Origin: Pectobacterium sp. CFBP8739
GTDB lineage: Bacteria; Pseudomonadota; Gammaproteobacteria; Enterobacterales; Enterobacteriaceae
Direction of reading: 5' to 3'
NCBI RefSeq assembly: GCF_013449375.1
Contig: NZ_JACDRR010000006.1
Location: 124,001 to 188,000, forward strand
Length of the DNA stretch: 64,000 bases
Notes under the pieces: generated by a model
The model's database searches: none
What the model was told of the DNA's origin: nothing
The model's input: only the letters and a program-made list of their open reading frames with translations
Shown here: positions 10,377-20,555 of the stretch, in pieces
Layout of the letters: every line of letters begins with the position of its first letter
Position numbering within the stretch: position 1 is the stretch's first letter
Translations under genes and position numbers: made by a program

Positions 10377-11230
10377 TGACGCTGTTTACACTGTTGCTTA
10401 CGCTGGCATGGGAACGCTTGTTCAAACAGGGCGAGCACTGGCAGATCGATCATCGGCTTGAGGTTGTATTCCGGCACGTATCGTCTCCGTCTTTATTGCA
10501 AACGCTGTTCCTGACGCTCTGCAGTATGGGCATCGTGGCTGGCCTGCTGTGGCTCACCAGCGGCATTTTGTTCGGCCTGATTTCTCTTCTGTTGTGGATT
10601 GTTATCAGTCTGATGTGCATTGGCGCGGGTGAAATCCGTCAGCACTATCGGCGCTATTTGCAGGCGGCACAGCGCGGCGAGGCGGATGCCAGTCGGGAAA
10701 TGGCGGCAGAACTGGCGTTGATTCACGGTCTGCCCGTTGGCACGAGCGAAAGCGAGCAGTTGAAAGAGCTGCAAAACGCGCTGCTGTGGATCAATTTCCG
10801 GTTTTATTTAGCCCCGCTGTTCTGGTTTATCGCTGCGGGATCCTACGGGCCGATTGCGCTGACGGGGTATGCATTTTTGCGTGCTAGACAGACCTGGCTT
10901 GCTCGCCACCATACTCCGCTGGAGCGCGCGCAGTCTGGCGTCGATAGTTTACTGCATTGGCTTGATTGGATCCCCACACGTTTGGCTGGTGCCGCTTACG
11001 CACTGCTGGGGCACGGCGAGAAAGCGCTGCCAGCCTGGTTCGCTTCGCTAGGGGATTCTCGCAGTTCGCAGTATTGGGTGTTGACTCAACTGGCCCAATT
11101 TTCTCTCGCGCGTGAACCCCACGTTGAGCCTGTAGAGACGCCCAAAGCCGCTGTGACGCTGGCGAAAAAGGTGACGCTGGTGCTGGTGGTGGTGGTCGCA
11201 CTCCTGACGATATACGGTGCGCTGGTGTGA
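10376..11230 (+). CDS. ampE: Beta-lactamase regulator AmpE, inner membrane protein
   Basis: AmpE is a polytopic inner-membrane protein of the CobD/CbiB-like superfamily, long paired with AmpD; its biochemical role is still unclear. The 284-residue sequence has about four hydrophobic segments (around residues 40-60, 62-80, 140-160 and the C-terminal [16 protein letters not shown]). Start overlaps the ampD stop (TAATG), so the pair is translationally coupled. Length matches E. coli AmpE. Confidence 0.94.
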   Translation: MTLFTLLLTLAWERLFKQGEHWQIDHRLEVVFRHVSSPSLLQTLFLTLCSMGIVAGLLWLTSGILFGLISLLLWIVISLMCIGAGEIRQHYRRYLQAAQRGEADASREMAAELALIHGLPVGTSESEQLKELQNALLWINFRFYLAPLFWFIAAGSYGPIALTGYAFLRARQTWLARHHTPLERAQSGVDSLLHWLDWIPTRLAGAAYALLGHGEKALPAWFASLGDSRSSQYWVLTQLAQFSLAREPHVEPVETPKAAVTLAKKVTLVLVVVVALLTIYGALV

Positions 11231-11262
11231 TTTCTAACCGTTTGCCAGAGATAGAGATAAAA

Positions 11263-11284
11263 ATGGCCGACAAACGTCGGCCAT
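11263..11284 (-). terminator. Terminator after aroP
   Basis: A 9-bp perfect stem (ATGGCCGAC/GTCGGCCAT) with an AAAC loop lies between the convergent ends of ampE and aroP. Read on the minus strand it is followed by TTTTATC, fitting aroP termination. Confidence 0.75.
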
Positions 11285-11314
11285 GAAAACGGAGGCGGTG
11301 AACGTGGAAATGTG

Positions 11315-12673
11315 TTACTTCGCCTGATTTTTCTTTTTGATAAAGTAACCCACTCCCAGAATAACCAGCCAGACGGGAATCAGCAGAACGGAAATCTGAA
11401 TGCCCGGTGTCAGGAACATAATGACCAGTATACCAGCGAGGAACAGCAGGCAGAGGTAGTTACCCAGCGGGTAAAACAGTGCCTTAAACTTTGTCACCAC
11501 ACCTTCTTTGTTCTTTTGTGCACGGAACTTCAGGTGCGCCAGACTGATCATCGCCCAGTTAATCACAAGAGCGGACACAACCAGCGCCATCAGCAGTTCG
11601 AAGGCTTTACCTGGAATAAGGTAGTTAATCAGCACGCACAGCGCCGTCGCCAGCGCGGAGATACCGATAGCGACAACCGGAACGCCACGGCCATCGACGG
11701 TTTCCAGCACTTTCGGCCCATTCCCCTGTTTTGCCAGACCGAACAGCATGCGGCTGTTGCAGTACACACAGCTGTTGTAAACGGACAGCGCTGCGGTCAG
11801 TACCACGATGTTCAGCACCGTCGCCACGACGTTGCTGTTCAGTTCATGGAAGATCATGACGAACGGGCTACCGCCTTCTACAACCTTGCCCCACGGGTAA
11901 AGTGACAGCAGGATAGCGAGCGAGCCGATGTAGAAAATCAGGATGCGGTAGATAACCTGATTGGTCGCGCGTGGAATGCTTTTCTCTGGGTCATCCGCTT
12001 CTGCGGCGGTAATCCCCACCAGTTCCAGTCCGCCAAATGAGAACATGATAACGGCCATCGCCATCACCAAGCCGAGCACGCCGTTCGGGAAGAAGCCACC
12101 CTGCGCCCACAGGTTGGTCACGGTGGCCTCTGGCCCGCCTGTACCACTGAACAACAGCCAGCCACCGAAGACGATCATGCCAATAATCGCGGCGACTTTG
12201 ATGATGGCAAACCAGAACTCCATCTCACCGTAGACTTTGACGTTTGCCAGATTGATGGCGTTAATCAGCAGGAAAAAGACGGCAGCGGACACCCAGGTCG
12301 GAATGTCTGGCCACCAATACTGGACGTAAATCCCCACGGCGCTGAGCTCGGCCATGGCGACCAGCACATACAGCACCCAGTAGTTCCATCCCGATGCAAA
12401 GCCCGCGAAATCGCCCCAGTATTTATAGGCAAAGTGGCTGAACGATCCGGCTACCGGCTCTTCAACCACCATCTCACCCAGTTGGCGCATAATGAGAAAC
12501 GCGATCAGGCCGCCAATCGCATAGCCTAACAGGACCGATGGCCCGGCCATTTTGATTGTCTGCGCAATACCAAGAAAGAGGCCAGTACCTACCGCGCCAC
12601 CCAAGGCAATCAACTGAATATGACGGTTTTTCAAACCACGCTTTAGCGTGCCGTCCGTTTGTTGATTATCCAT
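11315..12673 (-). CDS. aroP: Aromatic amino acid transporter AroP
   Basis: A proton symporter of the amino acid/polyamine/organocation superfamily that imports Phe, Tyr and Trp. The start at 12673 (MDNQQTDGTLKRGLKNRHIQL) has an AGAGGG site upstream and matches E. coli AroP; an in-frame ATG at 12709 adds 12 residues and is disfavoured. The 452-residue protein has the AAT family signature GGAVGTGLFLG in TM1, GEMVVEEPVAGSFSHFAYKY and about 12 hydrophobic spans. PheP is the main alternative, but identity to AroP is higher throughout. A TyrR-like box lies upstream. Confidence 0.9.
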   Translation of the reverse strand: MDNQQTDGTLKRGLKNRHIQLIALGGAVGTGLFLGIAQTIKMAGPSVLLGYAIGGLIAFLIMRQLGEMVVEEPVAGSFSHFAYKYWGDFAGFASGWNYWVLYVLVAMAELSAVGIYVQYWWPDIPTWVSAAVFFLLINAINLANVKVYGEMEFWFAIIKVAAIIGMIVFGGWLLFSGTGGPEATVTNLWAQGGFFPNGVLGLVMAMAVIMFSFGGLELVGITAAEADDPEKSIPRATNQVIYRILIFYIGSLAILLSLYPWGKVVEGGSPFVMIFHELNSNVVATVLNIVVLTAALSVYNSCVYCNSRMLFGLAKQGNGPKVLETVDGRGVPVVAIGISALATALCVLINYLIPGKAFELLMALVVSALVINWAMISLAHLKFRAQKNKEGVVTKFKALFYPLGNYLCLLFLAGILVIMFLTPGIQISVLLIPVWLVILGVGYFIKKKNQAK

Positions 12674-12747
12674 CAAATTTAACCCTCTGCCAGTGCAAGT
12701 AAAAAACACGGTGTGAACGAATACGTGTATTAGTGACTGTACGTTTA

Positions 12748-12765
12748 TGTAATTTTATTTTTACG
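12748..12765 (-). promoter_or_regulatory. TyrR-like box upstream of aroP
   Basis: TGTAAT-TTTATT-TTTACG matches the TyrR pattern TGTAAA-N6-TTTACA at 10 of 12 fixed positions, 75 bases upstream of the aroP start. TyrR control of aroP is established in E. coli. The region from here to about 13165 is AT-rich and shows no gene I can support. Confidence 0.55.
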
Positions 12766-13169
12766 GATTGGAATATCTTAAAATAAGAAAACATCTATCG
12801 TTTGCCAGAGAATAGTGGTAAGTGAAACAGATTGCACTGATTTCTTATAGTCTGATAATTAAAAACTATCGCCACATCAAAAATTTTACCTTTCCCTGAT
12901 GTAAGAGCCTGATGACGAGAAGATTGATAGAGGATTTTTCAGGGGAGAAGGGGGTTGCTACTCCTTTAGTTTTACTCCCTTTTATTACCTTTTTATCCCT
13001 GCTGTAAAATGGTGTTTACCACGATGTGAAGCTGCGGGTAACTACGCTTCCCTCTTGAGAATAAAAAACCTGATTTATTGCATTTAAATTCATTGTTTTC
13101 GTATTTAAACGGTTCAGCAATGCCTGCTTCACGTTTCAAAAAAGTTAAAATATAGACAGAGGGGATTAA

Positions 13170-13180
13170 TGGTAATACCA
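13170..13180. promoter_or_regulatory. Second PdhR-like half-box palindrome
   Basis: TGGTAATACCA is a perfect core palindrome of the PdhR type (TGGTNNNACCA) about 180 bases upstream of pdhR. The outer flanks do not fit the consensus fully, so it would be a weaker site than the one at 13308. Confidence 0.4.
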
Positions 13181-13307
13181 CAGGTGGGCTATCACTTTGC
13201 CGCAGGTTTCTCGTGCATTTGTTAAAATCTGGTGGGATTGGTGATTTAGCTCAAGGTCCTTATGGACAGAAGGTGAATACTTTGTTACTTTAGCGTCACG
13301 TTTTTGA

Positions 13308-13324
13308 AATTGGTATTACCAATT
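13308..13324. promoter_or_regulatory. PdhR operator
   Basis: AATTGGTATTACCAATT is a perfect palindrome matching the PdhR consensus ATTGGTNNNACCAAT, 32 bases upstream of the pdhR start. This places autoregulation of the pdhR-aceEF operon by pyruvate-responsive PdhR on firm ground. Confidence 0.9.
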
Positions 13325-13356
13325 GACTCCGCGCCATTCGCAGAGAAGAATTCACT

Positions 13357-14121
13357 ATGGCATACAGCAAGATCCGTCAGCCCAAACTGTCAGATGTGAT
13401 TGAACAGCAGCTGGAGTTTCTGATCCTTGAGGGAACCTTGCGCCCCGGCGAGAAGCTCCCACCGGAGCGCGAACTGGCAAAACAGTTCGATGTTTCCCGC
13501 CCTTCTCTGAGAGAAGCCATTCAACGCCTGGAAGCCAAAGGTCTCCTTTTGCGCCGTCAGGGTGGTGGTACCTTCGTTCAAGCTAATCTATGGCAAAGCG
13601 TCAGCGATCCGCTGGCAGAATTACTGAGCACACATCCCGAATCACAGTTCGATCTTCTGGAAACGCGTCATGCGCTGGAAGGCATTGCTGCCTACTACGC
13701 TGCACTGCGTGGCACAGAGTCGGACCTGCAACGTATCCGGGATTGTCATGCCGTGATTGAGAAGGCGAGGGAAGCGGGCGATCTGAACGCCGAGTCAGAA
13801 GCCGTTATGCAGTATCAGGTTGCTGTAACAGAAGCCACGCATAATGTGGTTTTACTGCATTTGGTGCGCTGTATGGGGCCGATGCTCGAACAGAACGTGA
13901 GGCAGAATTTTGAATTGCTTTATTTGAGCCGTGAAGTGTTGGCCCAGGTGAGCATTCATCGCGCCAGCATTTTTGAGGCGATTGTTGCCCGTGAGCCGGA
14001 GAAGGCGCGCGAAGCATCACACCGTCATCTGGCGTTTATTGAGGAAGTATTGCTGGATCTTAACCGGGAACATAGTCGGCGCGAGAGATCGCTGCGTCGG
14101 CTCCAGCAACGCAAGGACTGA
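13357..14121 (+). CDS. pdhR: Pyruvate dehydrogenase complex repressor PdhR
   Basis: PdhR is a GntR-family (FadR subfamily) repressor released by pyruvate. The 254-residue protein has an N-terminal winged helix (residues about 10-75; [30 protein letters not shown]) and an all-helical FCD effector domain with the metal-binding histidines near the C-terminus (HRAS and [12 protein letters not shown]). It is first in pdhR-aceE-aceF-lpd and sits behind its own operator. Confidence 0.96.
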   Translation: MAYSKIRQPKLSDVIEQQLEFLILEGTLRPGEKLPPERELAKQFDVSRPSLREAIQRLEAKGLLLRRQGGGTFVQANLWQSVSDPLAELLSTHPESQFDLLETRHALEGIAAYYAALRGTESDLQRIRDCHAVIEKAREAGDLNAESEAVMQYQVAVTEATHNVVLLHLVRCMGPMLEQNVRQNFELLYLSREVLAQVSIHRASIFEAIVAREPEKAREASHRHLAFIEEVLLDLNREHSRRERSLRRLQQRKD

Positions 14122-14163
14122 TCACCTATCTTTTGGTGCTCTGAATGCGGTAATCACGACGAT

Positions 14164-14226
14164 GAGCCTGTCTTCATGCGTTTTGCTTATGGCCAAATCT
14201 AAGCCAGAATGCAGGAAGACAGGCTC
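14164..14226 (+). other. Long hairpin in the pdhR-aceE leader
   Basis: GAGCCTGTCTTC (14164-14175) is perfectly complementary to GAAGACAGGCTC (14215-14226), extended by three more pairs across one mismatch. No T tract follows, so it is not an obvious terminator. It would form in the intercistronic mRNA 37 bases before aceE and may affect processing or stability. Confidence 0.6.
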
Positions 14227-14263
14227 CAACAAACCAACTTATTAGAGAAGATAAGGAATAACC

Positions 14264-16927
14264 ATGTCAGATCGTTTAAATAATGACGTGGATCCGATCG
14301 AAACCCGCGACTGGCTGCAGGCGATCGAATCGGTCATCCGTGAAGAGGGTGTTGAACGCGCCCAGTTCCTGATTGATCAGGTTCTGAGTGAAGCACGTAA
14401 AGGCGGTGTCAGCGTTGCTGCTGGTACGGCTGCACGTCAATACATCAACACCATCGCAGTGGAAGACGAGCCGGAGTACCCTGGTAATCTGGATCTGGAA
14501 CGTCGTATTCGCTCAGCAATCCGCTGGAACGCGATCATGACGGTACTGCGTGCTTCGAAAAAAGATCTGGATCTGGGTGGCCACATGGCTTCTTTCCAGT
14601 CTTCCGCCACTTTCTATGAAGTGTGCTTTAACCACTTCTTCCGTGCTCGCACTGCGCAGGACGGCGGCGACCTGGTCTACTTCCAGGGCCACATTTCTCC
14701 GGGCGTTTACGCTCGTGCCTTCCTTGAAGGCCGTCTGACCGAAGATCAGATGAACAACTTCCGTCAGGAAGTTCACGGTAACGGTCTGTCTTCTTATCCG
14801 CACCCGAAACTGATGCCAGATTTCTGGCAGTTCCCGACCGTCTCTATGGGTCTGGGCCCGATCGGTGCTATCTACCAGGCTAAATTCCTGAAGTATCTGG
14901 AAAACCGTGGTCTGAAAGATACCTCTAAGCAAACCGTTTATGCCTTCCTGGGCGACGGTGAAATGGATGAACCAGAATCCAAGGGTGCGATCACTATCGC
15001 GACCCGTGAAAAACTGGACAATCTGGTGTTCGTCATCAACTGTAACCTGCAACGTCTGGATGGCCCAGTTACCGGTAATGGTAAGATCATCAACGAGCTG
15101 GAAGGTATCTTCAGCGGCGCTGGCTGGGATGTGATCAAAGTCATGTGGGGCGACCGTTGGGACGAACTGCTGCGTAAAGACACCAGCGGTAAACTGATCC
15201 AACTGATGGAAGAAACCGTCGACGGTGACTACCAGACCTTCAAATCTAAAAACGGTGCCTATGTGCGTGAGCACTTCTTCGGTAAATACCCGGAGACGGC
15301 AGAACTGGTTAAAGACTGGACCGACGATCAGATTTGGTCACTGAACCGTGGTGGTCACGATCCGAAGAAAGTCTACGCTGCACTGAAAAAAGCGCAGGAC
15401 ACCAAAGGCAAACCAACCGTTATTCTGGCGCATACCATTAAAGGTTACGGTATGGGCGACGCGGCTGAAGGTAAGAACATCGCTCACCAGGTTAAGAAAG
15501 TTAACATGGATGGCGTGCGTTACTTCCGTGACCGTTTCAACGTGCCAGTGTCTGATGCCGATATCGAAAAACTGCCATACATCACTTTCGATAAAGAGTC
15601 TGAAGAATACAAATACCTGCACGAGCGTCGTCAGGCATTGGGTGGCTACCTGCCGTCTCGTCAGCCAAACTTTGATGAGAAACTGGATCTGCCAACGCTG
15701 GAAGATTTCAGCACCCTGCTGGAAGAGCAGAACAAAGAAATCTCTACCACTATCGCGTTTGTTCGTGCCCTGAACGTGATGCTGAAGAACCAATCTATCA
15801 AAGATCGTCTGGTTCCAATCATCGCTGACGAAGCGCGTACCTTCGGTATGGAAGGCCTGTTCCGCCAGATCGGTATTTATAGCCCGAAAGGCCAGCAGTA
15901 CACCCCGCAGGACCGTGAGCAGGTTGCTTACTACAAAGAAGACCAGAAAGGTCAGATTCTGCAGGAAGGTATCAACGAGCTGGGCGCTGGTTCTTCCTGG
16001 CTGGCGGCGGCAACGTCTTACAGCACCAACAACCTGCCAATGATCCCGTTCTACATCTACTACTCCATGTTCGGTTTCCAACGTATCGGCGACCTGTGCT
16101 GGGCCGCGGGTGACCAACAGGCGCGTGGCTTCCTGATCGGTGGTACTTCCGGTCGTACGACGCTGAACGGCGAAGGTCTGCAACACGAAGATGGCCACAG
16201 CCATATCCAATCGCTGACCATCCCGAACTGTATCTCCTACGATCCAGCATTCGCCTATGAAGTCGCGGTCATCATGCATGACGGTCTGCACCGCATGTAC
16301 GGTGACGCGCAGGAAAACATTTACTACTACATCACCACGCTGAACGAAAACTACCACATGCCTGCGATGCCGCAGGGTGCGGAAGAAGGTATCCGTAAGG
16401 GTATCTACAAGCTGGAAACGGTTGAAGGTAGCAAAGGTAAAGTGCAACTGCTGGGCTCCGGTTCTATCCTGCGTCACGTACGTGAAGCGGCTCAGATTCT
16501 GGCGAAAGACTACGGTGTGGGTTCTGATGTATTCAGCGTAACCTCCTTCACTGAACTGGCTCGTGAAGGCCAGGATTGTGAGCGTTGGAACATGCTGCAT
16601 CCAACCGAAACGCCACGCGTCCCTTACGTGGCTCAGGTACTGAGCGATGCGCCAGCGGTGGCATCGACTGACTACATGAAGCTGTTTGCTGAACAAATTC
16701 GTAACTTCGTCCCAGCTAGCGATTACCGCGTATTGGGTACTGACGGTTTCGGTCGTTCTGACAGCCGTGAGAACCTGCGTCACCACTTTGAAGTGGATGC
16801 GTCTTACGTCGTGGTTGCGGCTCTGGGTGAACTGGCTAAACGCGGTGAAATCGATAAGAAAGTGGTTGCTGATGCCATCACTAAATTCAACATCGATGCA
16901 GATAAAGTTAACCCGCGTCTGGCATAA
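14264..16927 (+). CDS. aceE: Pyruvate dehydrogenase E1 component
   Basis: AceE is the homodimeric thiamine diphosphate enzyme that decarboxylates pyruvate and acetylates the lipoyl groups of AceF. The 887-residue length is that of E. coli. The ThDP-binding motif begins [10 protein letters not shown] and ends NLVFVINCN; other conserved blocks are [20 protein letters not shown] and the [17 protein letters not shown] near the C-terminus. A ribosome site AGGAATAACC precedes the ATG. It is followed after 14 bases by aceF. Confidence 0.98.
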   Translation: MSDRLNNDVDPIETRDWLQAIESVIREEGVERAQFLIDQVLSEARKGGVSVAAGTAARQYINTIAVEDEPEYPGNLDLERRIRSAIRWNAIMTVLRASKKDLDLGGHMASFQSSATFYEVCFNHFFRARTAQDGGDLVYFQGHISPGVYARAFLEGRLTEDQMNNFRQEVHGNGLSSYPHPKLMPDFWQFPTVSMGLGPIGAIYQAKFLKYLENRGLKDTSKQTVYAFLGDGEMDEPESKGAITIATREKLDNLVFVINCNLQRLDGPVTGNGKIINELEGIFSGAGWDVIKVMWGDRWDELLRKDTSGKLIQLMEETVDGDYQTFKSKNGAYVREHFFGKYPETAELVKDWTDDQIWSLNRGGHDPKKVYAALKKAQDTKGKPTVILAHTIKGYGMGDAAEGKNIAHQVKKVNMDGVRYFRDRFNVPVSDADIEKLPYITFDKESEEYKYLHERRQALGGYLPSRQPNFDEKLDLPTLEDFSTLLEEQNKEISTTIAFVRALNVMLKNQSIKDRLVPIIADEARTFGMEGLFRQIGIYSPKGQQYTPQDREQVAYYKEDQKGQILQEGINELGAGSSWLAAATSYSTNNLPMIPFYIYYSMFGFQRIGDLCWAAGDQQARGFLIGGTSGRTTLNGEGLQHEDGHSHIQSLTIPNCISYDPAFAYEVAVIMHDGLHRMYGDAQENIYYYITTLNENYHMPAMPQGAEEGIRKGIYKLETVEGSKGKVQLLGSGSILRHVREAAQILAKDYGVGSDVFSVTSFTELAREGQDCERWNMLHPTETPRVPYVAQVLSDAPAVASTDYMKLFAEQIRNFVPASDYRVLGTDGFGRSDSRENLRHHFEVDASYVVVAALGELAKRGEIDKKVVADAITKFNIDADKVNPRLA

Positions 16928-16941
16928 GAGGTAAAGATTAC

Positions 16942-18831
16942 ATGGCTATCGAAATCAACGTACCGGATATCGGTGCAGATGAAGTTGAAGTCACCGAAGT
17001 GCTGGTGAAGGTTGGCGACAAAGTTGAAGCTGAACAGTCGCTGATCACGGTTGAAGGTGATAAGGCTTCTATGGAAGTCCCTTCTCCGCAGGCTGGTGTC
17101 ATTAAAGAGATTAAAGTCTCTGTGGGTGACAAAGTTGAAACTGGCAAACTGATCATGATTTTCGATTCCGCCGACGGTGCAGCTGACGCTGCACCTGCTA
17201 AGGCAGAAGAGAAGAAAGAAGCAGCGCCGGCTGCTGCACCTGCGGCAGCGGCTGCGAAAGACGTCAACGTACCAGATATCGGCGGTGACGAAGTCGAAGT
17301 GACCGAAGTGCTGGTTAAAGTGGGCGACACCGTTGCGGCTGAACAGTCTCTGATTACCGTAGAAGGCGACAAAGCGTCTATGGAAGTTCCGGCACCTTTC
17401 GCGGGTACGGTTAAAGAGATCAAGATCAGCACTGGCGATAAAGTGTCTACCGGTTCTCTGATCATGGTATTCGAAGTGGCGGGTGCTGCACCTGCTGCTG
17501 CTCCGGCACAAGCCGCGGCTCCAGCAGCAGCTGCGCCAGCGGCCTCTGCGGCGAAAGAAGTCAACGTACCGGATATCGGCGGTGACGAAGTCGAAGTGAC
17601 TGAAGTGATGGTTAAAGTTGGCGATAAAATCGCGGCTGAGCAATCACTGATCACCGTTGAAGGTGACAAGGCTTCGATGGAAGTCCCTGCGCCGTTCGCG
17701 GGTACGGTTAAAGAAATCAAAATCAGCACCGGCGATAAAGTGAAAACCGGTTCACTGATCATGGTCTTCGAAGTAGAAGGCGCTGCGCCTGCTGCGGCCC
17801 CGGCTGCCAAGCAAGAGGCAGCGGCTGCACCGGCTCCGGCGGCAAAATCTGCTGCGCCAGCACCGGCTGCAAAAGCGGAAGGCAAGAGCGAATTCGCAGA
17901 GAACGACGCTTACATTCACGCAACGCCGGTTATCCGTCGTCTGGCACGTGAATTCGGCGTGAATCTGGCGAAAGTGAAGGGTTCTGGTCGTAAAGGCCGT
18001 ATCCTGCGCGAAGACGTTCAGGCTTACGTGAAAGATGCCGTGAAACGCGCTGAGTCTGCGCCAGCTGCTGCCGCTGGCGGCGGTCTGCCAGGCATGCTGC
18101 CATGGCCGAAAGTCGACTTCAGCAAGTTTGGTGAAGTGGAAGAAGTAGAACTGGGCCGTATCCAGAAAATCTCTGGTGCTAACCTGAGCCGTAACTGGGT
18201 GATGATCCCGCACGTTACGCACTTCGACAAAACTGACATCACCGATCTGGAAGCGTTCCGTAAACAGCAGAACGCCGAAGCTGAGAAGCGCAAACTGGAT
18301 GTGAAATTCACCCCAGTTGTCTTCATCATGAAAGCCGTTGCCGCTGCGCTTGAGCAGATGCCACGCTTCAACAGTTCTCTGTCTGAAGATGCGCAACGTC
18401 TGACGCTGAAGAAATACATCAACATCGGTGTTGCGGTTGATACCCCGAACGGTCTGGTGGTTCCGGTCTTTAAAGACGTGAACAAGAAGAGCATCACTGA
18501 GCTGTCTCGTGAATTGACTGTCATCTCCAAGAAAGCCCGTGACGGTAAGCTGACGGCTGGCGAAATGCAGGGCGGTTGCTTCACCATTTCCAGCATTGGT
18601 GGCTTGGGTACGACCCACTTCGCGCCGATCGTCAACGCACCAGAAGTGGCTATTTTGGGTGTGTCTAAGTCCGCGATGGAGCCGGTCTGGAACGGTAAAG
18701 AGTTTGTTCCGCGTCTGATGATGCCGATCTCTCTGTCCTTCGACCACCGTGTCATTGACGGTGCTGATGGTGCGCGCTTCATTACCATCATTAACAACAT
18801 GTTGTCTGACATCCGCCGTCTGGTGATGTAA
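16942..18831 (+). CDS. aceF: Dihydrolipoamide acetyltransferase E2 with three lipoyl domains
   Basis: AceF forms the core of the pyruvate dehydrogenase complex and transfers acetyl groups to CoA. Its 629 residues contain three lipoyl domains, each with the [10 protein letters not shown] loop; the lipoylated lysines are about K41, K144 and K243. They are joined by Ala/Pro-rich flexible linkers, then comes the E1/E3-binding domain (about 320-366, [19 protein letters not shown]) and the catalytic domain ending with the [13 protein letters not shown] active-site histidine motif. The three near-identical lipoyl segments also form DNA-level direct repeats, as in E. coli. Confidence 0.98.
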   Translation: MAIEINVPDIGADEVEVTEVLVKVGDKVEAEQSLITVEGDKASMEVPSPQAGVIKEIKVSVGDKVETGKLIMIFDSADGAADAAPAKAEEKKEAAPAAAPAAAAAKDVNVPDIGGDEVEVTEVLVKVGDTVAAEQSLITVEGDKASMEVPAPFAGTVKEIKISTGDKVSTGSLIMVFEVAGAAPAAAPAQAAAPAAAAPAASAAKEVNVPDIGGDEVEVTEVMVKVGDKIAAEQSLITVEGDKASMEVPAPFAGTVKEIKISTGDKVKTGSLIMVFEVEGAAPAAAPAAKQEAAAAPAPAAKSAAPAPAAKAEGKSEFAENDAYIHATPVIRRLAREFGVNLAKVKGSGRKGRILREDVQAYVKDAVKRAESAPAAAAGGGLPGMLPWPKVDFSKFGEVEEVELGRIQKISGANLSRNWVMIPHVTHFDKTDITDLEAFRKQQNAEAEKRKLDVKFTPVVFIMKAVAAALEQMPRFNSSLSEDAQRLTLKKYINIGVAVDTPNGLVVPVFKDVNKKSITELSRELTVISKKARDGKLTAGEMQGGCFTISSIGGLGTTHFAPIVNAPEVAILGVSKSAMEPVWNGKEFVPRLMMPISLSFDHRVIDGADGARFITIINNMLSDIRRLVM

Positions 18832-18834
18832 TCG

Positions 18835-18862
18835 AAAAGCCGGCCTGACGGCCGGCTTTTTT
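18835..18862 (+). terminator. Intrinsic terminator after aceF
   Basis: AAAAGCCGGCC, a TGAC loop, then GGCCGGC and six Ts, starting 4 bases past the aceF stop. Strong canonical terminator that separates aceF from the lpd promoter. Confidence 0.92.
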
Positions 18863-18933
18863 CTGATAAGCTGTTATTTGTTACAGCGATCAGTGATTAA
18901 GGACAAATCGTTAGTCGCTTGTTGTTTCAAAAT

Positions 18934-18952
18934 TGTTAACGATTTTGTAAAC
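18934..18952 (+). promoter_or_regulatory. ArcA-like direct repeat upstream of lpd
   Basis: TGTTAAC and TGTAAAC lie 12 bases apart in the lpd promoter region, resembling the direct-repeat sites of ArcA, which represses lpd in E. coli. The match is loose and the assignment is an inference. Confidence 0.35.
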
Positions 18953-19067
18953 TACTGCGGCAAAGACACGTCCCGGTGGAAGAGGGCGTTATTAAAAATA
19001 CACCCTCAATCAGAATGATGACGGGTGTGACGTCACAGACCCGCCGGAAATCAATTAAGAGGTCATG

Positions 19068-20492
19068 ATGAGTACTGAAATTAAAGCTCAGGTAGTGGTA
19101 CTTGGTGCCGGCCCCGCGGGTTACTCTGCTGCATTCCGCGCGGCGGATTTGGGTCTGGAAACCGTACTGGTAGAGCGCTACTCCACGCTGGGTGGGGTGT
19201 GTCTGAATGTGGGTTGTATCCCTTCCAAAGCCCTGCTACACGTCGCTAAAGTCATTGAAGAAGCCAAAGCACTGGCAGAACACGGTATCGTGTTTGGTGA
19301 ACCTAAAACCGACATTGATAAAATCCGTCTCTGGAAAGAAAAAGTCATCACCCAACTGACCGGTGGTCTGGCTGGCATGGCGAAGGGCCGTAAAGTGAAA
19401 GTGGTTAACGGTCTGGGCAAATTCACGGGCGCCAACACGCTGGAAGTTGACGGCGAAAACGGCAAAACGACGATCAACTTCGATAACGCGATTATCGCTG
19501 CGGGTTCACGTCCGATCCAACTGCCTTTCATTCCTCATGATGACCCGCGCGTATGGGATTCTACCGATGCGCTGGAGCTGAAAAGCGTCCCTGGACGTCT
19601 GCTGGTTATGGGCGGCGGTATCATCGGTCTGGAAATGGGTACCGTTTACCACGCTCTGGGTTCACAGATCGATGTCGTTGAAATGTTCGATCAGGTGATT
19701 CCGGCAGCTGACAAAGACATCATCAAAGTCTTCACCAAGCGTATCAGCAAGCAGTTCAATCTGATGCTGGAAACCAAAGTGACGGCAGTAGAAGCTAAAG
19801 AAGACGGCATCTATGTGACGATGGAAGGCAAAAAAGCGCCTGCCGAACCACAGCGTTACGATGCGGTTCTGGTGGCTATTGGTCGCGTACCGAACGGCAA
19901 AAACCTGGATGCGGGCAAAGCGGGCGTGGAAGTTGACGATCGCGGTTTCATCCACGTTGATAAACAAATGCGCACCAACGTGCCACACATCTACGCTATC
20001 GGCGACATCGTCGGTCAACCGATGCTGGCGCACAAAGGCGTGCATGAAGGCCACGTTGCTGCCGAAGTCATCTCCGGTAAGAAACACTACTTCGATCCGA
20101 AAGTGATTCCTTCCATTGCCTATACCGAACCGGAAGTGGCATGGGTGGGTCTGACCGAGAAAGAAGCGAAAGAGAAAGGCATTAGCTACGAAACCGCGAC
20201 CTTCCCATGGGCAGCGTCTGGCCGTGCTATCGCGTCTGACTGCGCTGACGGTATGACCAAACTGATTTTCGACAAAGAAACTCACCGTGTTATTGGTGGT
20301 GCGATTGTCGGGACTAACGGTGGTGAACTGTTAGGTGAAATCGGTCTGGCGATCGAAATGGGCTGTGATGCGGAAGATATCGCACTGACCATCCATGCGC
20401 ACCCAACGCTGCATGAATCTGTTGGTCTGGCCGCTGAAATCTTTGAAGGCAGCATCACTGACCTGCCGAACCCGAAAGCGAAGAAGAAGTAA
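19068..20492 (+). CDS. lpd: Dihydrolipoamide dehydrogenase E3
   Basis: Lpd is the FAD enzyme that reoxidises dihydrolipoamide in the pyruvate and 2-oxoglutarate dehydrogenase complexes and the glycine cleavage system. I chose the second of two adjacent ATGs because AAGAGG then lies 5 bases upstream and the protein begins MSTEIKAQVVVLGAGPAGYS as in E. coli (474 residues). Visible are the FAD site GAGPAGYSAA, redox disulfide CLNVGCIPSK, NAD site GGGIIGLEMG, and active-site HAHPTLHE. Near-identity to E. coli Lpd leaves no doubt. Confidence 0.98.
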   Translation: MSTEIKAQVVVLGAGPAGYSAAFRAADLGLETVLVERYSTLGGVCLNVGCIPSKALLHVAKVIEEAKALAEHGIVFGEPKTDIDKIRLWKEKVITQLTGGLAGMAKGRKVKVVNGLGKFTGANTLEVDGENGKTTINFDNAIIAAGSRPIQLPFIPHDDPRVWDSTDALELKSVPGRLLVMGGGIIGLEMGTVYHALGSQIDVVEMFDQVIPAADKDIIKVFTKRISKQFNLMLETKVTAVEAKEDGIYVTMEGKKAPAEPQRYDAVLVAIGRVPNGKNLDAGKAGVEVDDRGFIHVDKQMRTNVPHIYAIGDIVGQPMLAHKGVHEGHVAAEVISGKKHYFDPKVIPSIAYTEPEVAWVGLTEKEAKEKGISYETATFPWAASGRAIASDCADGMTKLIFDKETHRVIGGAIVGTNGGELLGEIGLAIEMGCDAEDIALTIHAHPTLHESVGLAAEIFEGSITDLPNPKAKKK

Positions 20493-20521
20493 GTTCTCTC
20501 AGGTTCGACTAGCGTGAATTT

Positions 20522-20555
20522 AATCCGGCACCTTTTACAGGTGCCGGATTTTTTT
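20522..20555 (+). terminator. Intrinsic terminator after lpd
   Basis: AATCCGGCACC and GGTGCCGGATT form an 11-bp stem with a 7-nt loop followed by a T run. Its end overlaps the stop codon of the convergent LysR-family gene by two bases. Confidence 0.9.

Noticed and set aside
12993-13181. A 62-codon minus-strand frame upstream of pdhR
   Set aside because: No family match, no start signal, and it covers the second PdhR-like site.
15338-16786. A 482-codon open frame antisense to aceE
   Set aside because: It mirrors the strongly biased codons of aceE; no family resemblance, no ribosome site, and aceE is certain.
16942-17790. Three near-identical DNA repeats inside aceF considered as an unusual repeat array
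   Set aside because: They are the three lipoyl domains normal for enterobacterial AceF.
16938-18812. Several long antisense frames across aceF
   Set aside because: They arise from the Ala/Pro-rich repeated lipoyl segments; composition is a mirror of AceF.
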